Assembly (NCBI GenBank): GCA_023415595.1
Contig: JAEZJW010000180.1
Coordinates: 1 to 16,137 of the forward strand
Direction of reading: 5' to 3'
DNA from: Bacillota bacterium
GTDB taxonomy: Bacteria > Bacillota > Clostridia > Lachnospirales > Lachnospiraceae
DNA length: 16,137 bases
Positions 1 to 5,836 of this stretch are shown piece by piece; position 1 is the first letter of the stretch; each line of letters opens with the position of its first letter. The notes beneath the pieces were generated by a model. That model searched no databases and was not told where the DNA came from. It was given only the letters and a program-made list of their open reading frames with translations. The position numbers and the translations under genes are program-made.

Positions 1-447
1 GTATTTTCGCAGCTTACCGTATATGAGAACCTTCTGATGGGAGCCTTTACCCGTAAGAATCAGGAGGAGATCGCTGCATCCCTCGAGAATGTTTATAAGA
101 GATTTCCCAGACTGAAGGAACGTAAAAATCAGTTCGCCGGAACCTTAAGCGGTGGTGAACAGCAGATGCTGGCAATGGGTAGGGCATTAATGTCACACCC
201 AAGAATTATTCTGATGGATGAACCCTCCATGGGTCTGTCTCCGATCCTCGTAGAAGAGATCTTTGATATAATCAAGGAAATCAGCCAGAGCGGTACTACC
301 GTACTTCTCGTGGAACAGAATGCAAAGAAGGCATTATCGATCGCAAATCGTGCCTATGTTCTGGAGACAGGCAAAATTGTACTGTCAGGTGATGCAAAGC
401 AGCTGATGGACGAGGAATCCGTGAAAAAAGCATATTTAGGTGAATAA
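1..447 (+). CDS. livF: Branched-chain amino acid ABC transporter ATP-binding protein, LivF type (5' truncated by window)
   Basis: C-terminal 148 residues of an ABC ATPase; the reading frame is open from base 1, so the gene starts outside the window. Visible in order: the Q-loop-adjacent VFSQLTVYENLLMG typical of LivF, the ABC signature LSGGEQQ (bases about 145-165), Walker B IILMDEP with the D-loop MGLSP, and the switch region LLVEQN. LivF and LivG carry an EQN-type switch where many ABC ATPases have histidine. The family supplies ATP hydrolysis for uptake of leucine, isoleucine and valine with LivG, permeases LivH and LivM and a periplasmic-type binding protein; those genes should lie to the left. 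Some relatives carry urea or other amides, so the substrate is inferred from sequence type only. It ends 78 bases before the next gene and may share its transcript. Confidence 0.87.
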   Translation, partial: VFSQLTVYENLLMGAFTRKNQEEIAASLENVYKRFPRLKERKNQFAGTLSGGEQQMLAMGRALMSHPRIILMDEPSMGLSPILVEEIFDIIKEISQSGTTVLLVEQNAKKALSIANRAYVLETGKIVLSGDAKQLMDEESVKKAYLGE

Positions 448-498
448 CTTCTGCTTGTTCGTAAGGTGTTTTCGTTTTATAATAATAACGAAGATAAC

Positions 499-528
499 TG
501 CCTGATGGCAGCACTGGAGGTTTATATG
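499..528 (+). promoter_or_regulatory. Hairpin-plus-RBS start module of the cytidylate-kinase-like gene
   Basis: A small hairpin, TGCC-TGAT-GGCA (499-510), is followed by GGAGG (516-520), a 5-base spacer and ATG at 526. This decides the start: the longer frame from a GTG at 466 has no comparable ribosome binding site, and the conserved protein begins right at 526. The stretch TGGAGGTTTATATG is identical at the zinc-ribbon gene (5000-5013), also behind a TGCC/GGCA hairpin. The 4-bp stem is weak by itself. Confidence 0.5.
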
Positions 529-1149
529 GAGAAGAAATATGTGATTACGATAGCCAGAGGCTACGGCAGCGGCGGAAGAACCATAGGCAAAATGTTATCA
601 GAAGAGCTGGGCATTCCCTATTATGACAGGGATCTTCTCAGGCTGGCATCCGATGACAGCGGTATTAATGAGCAGCTGTTTGCCAAAGCGGACGAGAAGA
701 TTAAGAAAAGCCTGCTGTTTCGGATTGCAAGCAATGTATATAAGGGAGAATTAATTCCTCCCGACAGTGATGATTTTGTATCCAATGATAATCTATTCAA
801 CTATCAGGCGAAGATTATCAAGGAGTTGGCTGAGACAGAATCCTGTATCATCATCGGCCGTTGTGCGGATTATGTCCTGAAGGATTATAAGAATGTGGTG
901 AAGGTGTTTGTCCATGCACCCCTTGAGGACTGTATTGCGACATTGAAGGAAATGACGGGCAAACCGGAGAAGGAGATCGAGAAGCAGATCGCCTCCATCG
1001 ATAAGCACCGGGTAGAATATTATAAGTATTATACCGGCAGGAACTGGGAGGATGCTAAGAATTACGACCTTTGCCTTAACAGCAGCCAGCTTGGTTTCGG
1101 CAAATGCGTAGAGATCGTAAAATCCTATCTGGATATCCGGTTCCGCTAA
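526..1149 (+). CDS. Cytidylate kinase-like family protein
   Basis: A 207-residue P-loop kinase-like protein. Residues 5-21 (YVITIARGYGSGGRTIG) form a nucleotide-binding loop characteristic of the cytidylate kinase-like family, followed by LSEELGIPYYDRDLL (24-38) and a core strand ending IIIGRCADYVL that corresponds to the kinase D/R-type segment. The family resembles CMP kinase (ATP + CMP to ADP + CDP), but its members usually occur beside a true cmk and their substrate is not established, so I give no gene symbol. The start at 526 is preferred because of GGAGG five bases upstream and because the conserved motif begins within a few residues. The gene lies between the livF-like gene and a terminator at 1230-1258. 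A cytosolic nucleotide kinase role is an inference from the fold. Confidence 0.82.
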   Translation: MEKKYVITIARGYGSGGRTIGKMLSEELGIPYYDRDLLRLASDDSGINEQLFAKADEKIKKSLLFRIASNVYKGELIPPDSDDFVSNDNLFNYQAKIIKELAETESCIIIGRCADYVLKDYKNVVKVFVHAPLEDCIATLKEMTGKPEKEIEKQIASIDKHRVEYYKYYTGRNWEDAKNYDLCLNSSQLGFGKCVEIVKSYLDIRFR

Positions 1150-1229
1150 AGGCATACCACTTAGCCTGTGAATCAACAAAAGGTAAGAAAACAGTGTATC
1201 ATTATTATAAGATATAAAACCTAAAAATG

Positions 1230-1258
1230 GGGAGGACGAAGCGAAGTCCTTCCTTTTT
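1230..1258 (+). terminator. Rho-independent terminator after the cytidylate-kinase-like gene
   Basis: GGGAGGAC (1230-1237) pairs with GTCCTTCC (1246-1253), 8 bp with one G-U, loop GAAGCGAA, followed by TTTTT (1254-1258). An A-run before the stem (1223-1227) could pair with the T-run, so it might also act on the other strand. Confidence 0.82.
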
Positions 1259-1260
1259 GG

Positions 1261-1367
1261 TTACAGTTCAGCCTTAACAGAATACATGATATAAGACCAG
1301 GAAGAAATGATTTCCATGGGAACATTTCTTCCTGGTCTAATTAAGAGCATTGAAGGCTGAACTGTAA
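1261..1367. repeat. Nested perfect inverted repeat, 107 bp, noncoding
   Basis: Outer arms TTACAGTTCAGCCTT (1261-1275) and its exact complement (1353-1367), 15 bp. Inner arms AGACCAGGAAGAAATG (1294-1309) and its exact complement (1323-1338), 16 bp, around a 13-base centre that itself contains TTCC/GGAA. The two stems are separated by 18 and 14 unpaired bases. No T-run follows, so it is not a standard terminator. I see no target-site duplication at the ends and no ORF inside. It sits between a terminator and the promoter of the next gene. It could be a miniature inverted-repeat element, a transcribed structured RNA, or an insulating element; the sequence alone does not decide. Confidence 0.75.
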
Positions 1368-1425
1368 TCTTATTGTATATTTATTCAAATTGGTATTGAT
1401 TAGGATATGGGAGTATGCTATACTG

Positions 1426-1434
1426 TATCCCAAA
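1426..1434 (+). promoter_or_regulatory. Putative extended -10 promoter of the aminotransferase pair
   Basis: TGC-TATACT (TG at 1426-1427, -10 hexamer 1429-1434) is a good extended -10 about 39 bases before the start codon at 1473. No clear -35 sits at 16-18 bases; TTGATT at 1396-1401 is too far. The rest of the 1150-1472 gap holds only the terminator and the nested inverted repeat. Confidence 0.45.
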
Positions 1435-1472
1435 AATCAGGTTACGGCTGAGTGTAGAAAGCGGGGAGAATT

Positions 1473-2660
1473 ATGATTTCAGAGAAGATGGTAGGTTTAG
1501 TTAAGAACAGTTCGGTGATTCGTGCAATGTTTGAAGAAGGGAAACGCCTGGCAGCGATTTACGGTGCAGAGAATGTATTTGATTTCAGCCTGGGGAATCC
1601 CAGCGTGGAGCCACCGGTGGAAATCAAAGACGCATTAATCGAGATCCTGCAAGAAGAAAACCCCAATCTGGTACATGGATATATGAATAACTCCGGTTAC
1701 GAGGATGTCAGGGAGAAGATTGCAGAATCTATTAACCAGAAATTCGATACCTGCTTTCACGAGAATAATATCATTATGACGGTAGGAGCAGCAGGGGGAT
1801 TGAATGTTATCTTAAAGACCTTGCTTAATCCCGGAGATGAGGTGATCGTATTTGCCCCGTTCTTCGGTGAATACCGTAATTATGTAAGCAATTTTGACGG
1901 GGTCTTGGTAGCGGTAACGCCGAATACGGTAAACTTCCAGCCAAATCTGGAGGAATTCGAGCAGAAACTGACGAAGAAGACGAAAGCTGTTATTATTAAT
2001 TCCCCCAACAACCCGACCGGTGTCGTATATTCCGAAGAAACAATTATCCGACTGGCGGATATTCTTAATAAGAAGCAAAAGGATTTCGGTACCTCTATTT
2101 ATCTGATTTCGGATGAACCCTATCGTGAGTTGGTTTATGATGGGATACAGGTGCCTTACATCACGAAATATTACTCCAATGCAATCATAGGGTATTCTTT
2201 CAGTAAGTCCCTGTCTCTTCCGGGAGAAAGAATTGGGTATCTGGTTATACCCGACTCTGTGGAGGATTATGAGGATGTGGTGGCTGCAGCAAATGTGGCT
2301 AATCGAATTCTTGGTTATGTCAATGCTCCCTCCCTGATTCAGAGAGCCGTTGCGAGATGCCTGGATGCCAAGGTCGATGTAGAGATTTATAACCGTAATA
2401 GGGAGCTGCTCTACAACAGCTTGATTTCCTACGGTTATCAGTGTGTGAAGCCACAGGGAGCCTTCTATCTGTTCGTTAAAGCTCCGGGTGGGGATGATAA
2501 GGCATTTGCGGAAGCAGCAAAAAAGCATAATATTCTGATCGTTCCCGGCTTCTCCTTCGGATGTCCCGGCTATTGCAGAATTGTATACTGCGTTGACTAT
2601 CAGATGATTCAGAGGTCGCTTCCCGGCTTTAAACAGCTGGCTGTCGAGTATGGATTATAG
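1473..2660 (+). CDS. Pyridoxal-phosphate-dependent class I/II aminotransferase
   Basis: A 395-residue fold-type I aminotransferase of full family length. Visible motifs: SLGNPSVEPP (39-48), the cofactor-contact GAAGGLN (105-111), NSPNNPTG (176-183), SDEPYREL (213-220) with the Asp that contacts the pyridine nitrogen, the Schiff-base lysine in YSFSKSLSLPGERIGYL (Lys245), and a C-terminal arginine in CRIVYC as expected for binding the substrate carboxylate. These enzymes transfer an amino group from an amino acid to a 2-oxo acid in the cytosol. The pattern fits the AspC/alanine-transaminase-like branch, but the substrate cannot be named. Start supported by GGGGAG (1463-1468) four bases before ATG. 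The next gene, 74 bases on, is a second aminotransferase and probably shares the transcript. Confidence 0.88.
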   Translation: MISEKMVGLVKNSSVIRAMFEEGKRLAAIYGAENVFDFSLGNPSVEPPVEIKDALIEILQEENPNLVHGYMNNSGYEDVREKIAESINQKFDTCFHENNIIMTVGAAGGLNVILKTLLNPGDEVIVFAPFFGEYRNYVSNFDGVLVAVTPNTVNFQPNLEEFEQKLTKKTKAVIINSPNNPTGVVYSEETIIRLADILNKKQKDFGTSIYLISDEPYRELVYDGIQVPYITKYYSNAIIGYSFSKSLSLPGERIGYLVIPDSVEDYEDVVAAANVANRILGYVNAPSLIQRAVARCLDAKVDVEIYNRNRELLYNSLISYGYQCVKPQGAFYLFVKAPGGDDKAFAEAAKKHNILIVPGFSFGCPGYCRIVYCVDYQMIQRSLPGFKQLAVEYGL

Positions 2661-2666
2661 GTGTTG

Positions 2667-2709
2667 CCTGAAGAGTGGCATAAATGTTTGTTCTTCGGGA
2701 TTAATGCCA
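2667..2709 (+). other. Two competing hairpins between the aminotransferase genes
   Basis: CCTGAAGA (2667-2674) can pair with TCTTCGGG (2692-2699), while TGGCAT (2676-2681) can pair with ATGCCA (2704-2709). The two stems interlock, so they exclude each other or form a pseudoknot. There is no T-run. They lie 15-57 bases before the hisC ribosome binding site AAGGAGG (2724-2730). A processing or translation-control role is only a possibility. Confidence 0.35.
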
Positions 2710-2734
2710 AAAGGAATGGGATTAAGGAGGCTTT

Positions 2735-3802
2735 ATGAAAGCTTGGGAAAATAATATCAGGAGGGTTATTCCTTATGTGCCGGGAGAACAGCCGAACCTG
2801 CCGAATATGGTGAAATTGAATACCAATGAGAACCCGTATCCACCGGCGCCGGGTGTCAGGGAGGTACTGAAGGGAATGGATGCGGATAAGCTGCGACTAT
2901 ACCCGGATCCTACGGTTAAGCTGCTGGCTACGGAGCTGGCTGACTTTTATCATCTCGATAAGGATATGGTCTTTGTCGGAGTTGGCTCTGATGATGTACT
3001 TGCCATGGCCTTTATGACCTTCTTTAATTCCGAAAAGCCCGTCCTGTTTCCGGATATCACATATTCCTTCTATCCGGTATGGTGCGATCTGTTCAGGATT
3101 CCTTACAGGACCCCTGCCTTGGATGAGAGCTTTCGTATTGTAAGGGAGGACTACTACCGGGAGAACGGAGGAGTCGTGATTGCTAATCCGAATGCTCCGA
3201 CAGGGATTTATGAAGATCTTACTTTTATCCGGGATATCCTGAACCACAACTTAAATTCCATCGTTATCATTGATGAAGCCTATGTGGATTTTGCAGGAAG
3301 GTCAGCAGTAGAGCTGATCCCTGAGTATGATAATCTGATCGTTGTACAGACCTTCTCCAAAGCCCGTTCCATGGCAGGAATGCGGATTGGCTATGCCATG
3401 GGTAATCCTGAGCTGATTAAGGTGCTGAATGACGTCAAATACTCCTATAATTCTTATACTATGAATTATACGGCAATCCTTGCGGGAGTGGAAGCTGTGA
3501 AGGATTCCGCATATTTTTATGAGGGAATTGAAAAGTTAAAAGAAACAAGATCCTGGGCAGAGAAGGAGTTTAAAGCTCTTGGCTTCTCCTTCCCGGAATC
3601 GGGATCTAATTTCCTCTTTGTAACCCATGAGAAGATCCCGGCTCGGGAAATATTAAAGGAACTCAGGGAGCATAATATCTTTGTGCGGCATTTTAATCTG
3701 CCGAGAATAGACAATTATCTGAGGGTATCCATAGGTACCAGGGAAGAGATGGATAAAATGTTTGCCTGCGTCAGAAATTATCTGACAATATATGGGAAAT
3801 AA
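2735..3802 (+). CDS. hisC: Histidinol-phosphate aminotransferase
   Basis: A 355-residue class II aminotransferase with the HisC pattern: VKLNTNENPYPP (26-37), RLYPDPT (54-60), VGVGSDDVL (81-89), NPNAPTG (151-157), DEAYVDF (180-186), the pyridoxal-phosphate lysine in TFSKARSMAGMRIGYA (Lys209), and LRVSIGTREEM near the C-terminus. HisC converts imidazole-acetol phosphate plus glutamate to L-histidinol phosphate plus 2-oxoglutarate in histidine biosynthesis; some homologues also act on aromatic or other amino acids. The length is normal and the start has a strong AAGGAGG (2724-2730). No other his genes are visible, so this copy is outside a his operon. It may be the only hisC or a paralogue with another amino donor role. 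It follows an unrelated aminotransferase and probably shares its promoter. Confidence 0.85.
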   Translation: MKAWENNIRRVIPYVPGEQPNLPNMVKLNTNENPYPPAPGVREVLKGMDADKLRLYPDPTVKLLATELADFYHLDKDMVFVGVGSDDVLAMAFMTFFNSEKPVLFPDITYSFYPVWCDLFRIPYRTPALDESFRIVREDYYRENGGVVIANPNAPTGIYEDLTFIRDILNHNLNSIVIIDEAYVDFAGRSAVELIPEYDNLIVVQTFSKARSMAGMRIGYAMGNPELIKVLNDVKYSYNSYTMNYTAILAGVEAVKDSAYFYEGIEKLKETRSWAEKEFKALGFSFPESGSNFLFVTHEKIPAREILKELREHNIFVRHFNLPRIDNYLRVSIGTREEMDKMFACVRNYLTIYGK

Positions 3803-3919
3803 TGGTTTTTGATTCGAATTGAACATAATATGATACAAATTTCCCTCTATTTAATCTGCACACAATCCTTTATAGTAGAAATAACGGTATTAATTAACCC
3901 ATTGGGGGAGGGTAAGGTA

Positions 3920-4312
3920 TTGAAGATATTATTAGCTGAAGATGATTTTGCGAGCAGGAAATTTATGATGAGGTTCCTGGAGAAGTACGGGGAATGTGAC
4001 GTAACGGTTGACGGGCTGGAAGCGGTGGAAGCTTTCGATATGGCATTGGAATCGAAAGAGTGTTACGATCTTGTTTGTCTTGATATCATGATGCCGGTCC
4101 TGGATGGATACCAGGCTTTATCCCGGATCCGTGAGACAGAGATAAACCATGGTATTTCTGAGGATAAGAGAGTGAAGATCATTATGACTACCGCCTTGAA
4201 TGAGAGACGTAATGTTACCAAAGCGTTTGAACTGGGCTGTACCGCATATGCCGGAAAACCGATTGATCAGGAGAAATTCGAGAACGTGTTAAGGAAGATG
4301 GAACTAATATAG
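3920..4312 (+). CDS. Receiver-only (CheY-like) response regulator
   Basis: A 130-residue protein made of one response-regulator receiver domain. The acidic pocket is AEDD (Asp8, Asp9), the phosphate acceptor is Asp55 in LVCLDIMMP, the switch Thr is in IIMTTA (90-91), and the conserved Lys is in GKPI (Lys113). No output domain follows, so it likely works by protein contact in a phosphorelay or on a partner enzyme. I chose TTG at 3920: it begins the conserved KILLAEDD strand and has a purine-rich GGGGGAGGGTAAGG site just upstream. The longer frame from 3809 adds 37 unconserved hydrophobic residues with no such site. No histidine kinase is adjacent. It lies 25 bases before queH and may be cotranscribed with it. 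Residues 74-85 form a loop slightly longer than in CheY. Confidence 0.83.
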   Translation: MKILLAEDDFASRKFMMRFLEKYGECDVTVDGLEAVEAFDMALESKECYDLVCLDIMMPVLDGYQALSRIRETEINHGISEDKRVKIIMTTALNERRNVTKAFELGCTAYAGKPIDQEKFENVLRKMELI

Positions 4313-4337
4313 AGCATCGTGTATATATGGAGTCATT

Positions 4338-4979
4338 ATGAATTATCAGAAGGAATTAGATCAACTTATAGAACAGCTCGTAAAGTCCGGGGCTCCGAAG
4401 AAGCTGCTGATTCACAGCTGCTGTGCTCCCTGCAGCAGCTATGTTCTGGAATATCTGTCCAGGTATTTTGAGATTACGATCTTCTATTACAATCCGAATA
4501 TCTACCCTGAGGAGGAATATAATAGAAGGGTAGAGGAACAGCAGAGACTGATCCTTGAGATACCTAAGGGATTTCCGGTTACCTTCCTGCAGGGGAACTA
4601 TGAGCCGAAGGATTTTTACGAATATGTGAAGGGTTATGAGGAAGAACCGGAAGGTGGACAAAGGTGCTTTCGCTGCTACCGTATGAGACTTAGGGAGGCT
4701 GCGGTTATGGCAAAGGAAGGCGGGTATGATTATTTTACGACAACGCTTTCCATCAGTCCCCATAAAAATGCGGATCAGCTTAATGAAATTGGTATCGAAT
4801 TAGCATCAGAGTACGGTGTAAGGTATCTGCCTTCCGATTTCAAAAAGAAGAATGGATATCGCCGTTCCATAGAACTCTCGAAGGAATATGACCTGTATCG
4901 GCAGGATTACTGCGGATGTGTATTTTCCAAGAGAGCAAGGGAAATGACCAAACCTGATTCAAAGGATAATGCTATTTAA
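4338..4979 (+). CDS. queH: Epoxyqueuosine reductase QueH
   Basis: A 213-residue member of the QueH (former DUF208) family. It shows the diagnostic cysteine layout: HSCCAPCSSY (Cys28, Cys29, Cys32), RCFRCYRMRL (Cys110, Cys113) and YCGCVFSKR (Cys192, Cys194), plus FYYNPNIYPEEEY (49-61) and FTTTLSISPHKN (133-143). QueH reduces epoxyqueuosine to queuosine at position 34 of tRNAs with GUN anticodons, the last step of queuosine modification, and is a non-orthologous replacement of the cobalamin-dependent QueG. The cysteines bind metal (an iron-sulfur cluster and a second iron) in characterised members. Start: GGAG (4329-4332), five bases before ATG. No queA or tgt is in the window, so the other genes of the pathway must be elsewhere. 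Neighbours are a receiver protein and a small Cys-rich protein. Confidence 0.9.
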   Translation: MNYQKELDQLIEQLVKSGAPKKLLIHSCCAPCSSYVLEYLSRYFEITIFYYNPNIYPEEEYNRRVEEQQRLILEIPKGFPVTFLQGNYEPKDFYEYVKGYEEEPEGGQRCFRCYRMRLREAAVMAKEGGYDYFTTTLSISPHKNADQLNEIGIELASEYGVRYLPSDFKKKNGYRRSIELSKEYDLYRQDYCGCVFSKRAREMTKPDSKDNAI

Positions 4980-4981
4980 TA

Positions 4982-5013
4982 TGCCGCTAAGCGGCAGTAT
5001 GGAGGTTTATATG
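4982..5013 (+). promoter_or_regulatory. Hairpin-plus-RBS start module of the small Cys-rich gene
   Basis: Hairpin TGCCGC-TAA-GCGGCA (4982-4996) begins three bases after the queH stop codon and is followed by TGGAGGTTTATATG with GGAGG at 5001-5005 and ATG at 5011. It decides the start at 5011 rather than the ATG at 4969 inside queH. It is not a terminator, since no T-run follows. The hairpin could shield the queH 3' end or tune translation of the downstream gene. Confidence 0.55.
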
Positions 5014-5223
5014 AGGTGTCCATCCTGTGGAAATGATTACTGTCATCTGGTTGAAGAGTCCGAAACGCATACGAAGGGCTATGGTATATTTAAAGGGTGC
5101 TGCGGATATCTCATTCTCGGACCGATTGGCTGGCTATGCGGCCTTTGCGGAATGGGAGAGGGTTATACCAGAAGAAAAACCTTCTGGGTGTGTGAACGCT
5201 GCGGTAAGAAGTTCAGTGTATAA
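5011..5223 (+). CDS. Small cysteine-rich zinc-ribbon-like protein
   Basis: A 70-residue protein I do not recognise by name. It opens with MRCPSCGNDYC (Cys3, Cys6, Cys11), has GCCGYLILGPIGWLCGLCG in the middle (Cys30, Cys31, Cys43, Cys46), and ends WVCERCGKKF (Cys61, Cys64). The outer CxxC pairs look like a split zinc ribbon. The inner segment, about residues 30-48, is hydrophobic and glycine-rich and could insert into the membrane. CxxC, hydrophobic stretch, CxxC is the general layout of LITAF-like domains, but I only infer that resemblance. The start at 5011 follows GGAGG by five bases; a longer frame from 4969 would overlap the queH end and lacks such a site. The gene lies between queH and a DUF2085 gene, with gaps of 31 and 40 bases, probably in one operon. 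Confidence 0.7.
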   Translation: MRCPSCGNDYCHLVEESETHTKGYGIFKGCCGYLILGPIGWLCGLCGMGEGYTRRKTFWVCERCGKKFSV

Positions 5224-5263
5224 GGGGTAATAAGAGAATAGATACTGAGAGGAATGCAGGCTT

Positions 5264-5647
5264 GTGAATACAGAAGTAAAGGGCATGGACAATAAAGCAT
5301 ACCGCCGATGGCACAGGCTGATGGTCCTGGGAGCCGGAACAGGATGCCATCAGAAGCCGGAACGAAGCTTCTTTATTCGTGGCTGGCAGCTACCAGTATG
5401 TGCGAGATGTACCGGAGTGATCCTCGGATATCTTGCGGCAATTCCTGCCTTCCTGCTGACGGGGCTTCATCTTATACTGTCCCTGGCAGGATGCCTGGTT
5501 TTGTTTGCTGACTGGTGTCTTCAGCAGAAGGGCATTAAGGAATCAAATAATTATAGAAGAGTTGTGACGGGATGCTTGGGTGGTTTTGGGGTCATGTCCC
5601 TGCAGCTATCCATAATCACACGTATCCTATCGTTATTTATGAAATAA
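5264..5647 (+). CDS. DUF2085 family membrane protein
   Basis: A 127-residue protein with the DUF2085 signature: GCHQKPERSFFIRGWQLPVCARCTG (Cys28-His29-Gln30 and Cys46-x-x-Cys49), followed by hydrophobic segments at about 52-70, 70-86 and 101-125. The Cys/His set next to a membrane helix suggests metal or heme binding at the membrane, but no function is established for the family. The start is GTG at 5264, with GAGAGGA about ten bases upstream; a later ATG at 5285 is possible but lacks good spacing. It is the last gene before the terminator at 5685-5730, so response regulator, queH, small Cys-rich protein and DUF2085 form a probable four-gene unit. The two uncharacterised members are both Cys-rich. 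Confidence 0.78.
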   Translation: MNTEVKGMDNKAYRRWHRLMVLGAGTGCHQKPERSFFIRGWQLPVCARCTGVILGYLAAIPAFLLTGLHLILSLAGCLVLFADWCLQQKGIKESNNYRRVVTGCLGGFGVMSLQLSIITRILSLFMK

Positions 5648-5684
5648 ATTAAGTCTGGGTAAATAAATCAAAGGATGGATTAGG

Positions 5685-5730
5685 GCCGTAAGGTTACTGC
5701 ACAGCAGTATGTCTTTCGGCTTATTTTTTT
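5685..5730 (+). terminator. Rho-independent terminator after the DUF2085 gene
   Basis: Outer stem GCCG-x-AAG (5685-5692) with CTT-x-CGGC (5713-5720), inner stem ACTGC-ACA-GCAGT (about 5696-5708), then TTATTTTTTT (5721-5730). It separates the queH unit from the feo operon. Confidence 0.78.
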
Positions 5731-5731
5731 A

Positions 5732-5771
5732 TGCCATATTTATATATGAATATGTTCTGCCATATTTATAT
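5732..5771 (+). repeat. 14-bp direct repeat upstream of the feo promoter
   Basis: TGCCATATTTATAT occurs exactly at 5732-5745 and again at 5758-5771, start-to-start distance 26 bases. The second copy ends nine bases before the -35 box at 5780. Paired regulator sites or an AT-rich UP-like element are both possible. Confidence 0.6.
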
Positions 5772-5779
5772 TAATATAG

Positions 5780-5807
5780 TTGACATTTGACTGCGACATG
5801 ATATAAT
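5780..5807 (+). promoter_or_regulatory. Sigma-A-type promoter of the feo operon
   Basis: Consensus -35 TTGACA (5780-5785), 16-base spacer, consensus -10 TATAAT (5802-5807). Transcription should start near 5813-5815, leaving a leader of about 145 bases before feoA. This is the best promoter match in the window. Confidence 0.82.
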
Positions 5808-5818
5808 GTAAAGGCAAA

Positions 5819-5833
5819 TGATAGTTATTATCA
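5819..5833. promoter_or_regulatory. Fur box over the feo transcription start
   Basis: TGATAGTTATTATCA matches the Bacillus-type 7-1-7 Fur box TGATAATnATTATCA with one mismatch. It lies inside the longer palindrome AAATGATA-N5-TATCATTT (5816-5836). It starts 11 bases after the -10 box, so bound Fur would block the promoter or the initiating polymerase. This predicts repression of feoAB when Fe2+ is plentiful. Related regulators such as PerR bind similar sites, so the regulator is an inference. Confidence 0.75.
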
Positions 5834-5836
5834 TTT

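Noticed and set aside
1261..1367. Insertion sequence call for the nested inverted repeat
   Set aside because: No transposase and no flanking target-site duplication seen, so only an inverted repeat is claimed.
1812..2528. 238-residue open frame on the minus strand
   Set aside because: Fully inside the aminotransferase gene, no family motif and no ribosome binding site; a shadow frame.
3809..3919. Longer N-terminus for the response regulator from 3809
   Set aside because: The extra 37 residues precede the conserved receiver start and lack a ribosome binding site; TTG 3920 is better.
5027..5230. 67-residue frame overlapping the small Cys-rich gene
   Set aside because: Out of frame with a gene that has a strong RBS and conserved cysteine spacing; no motifs of its own.
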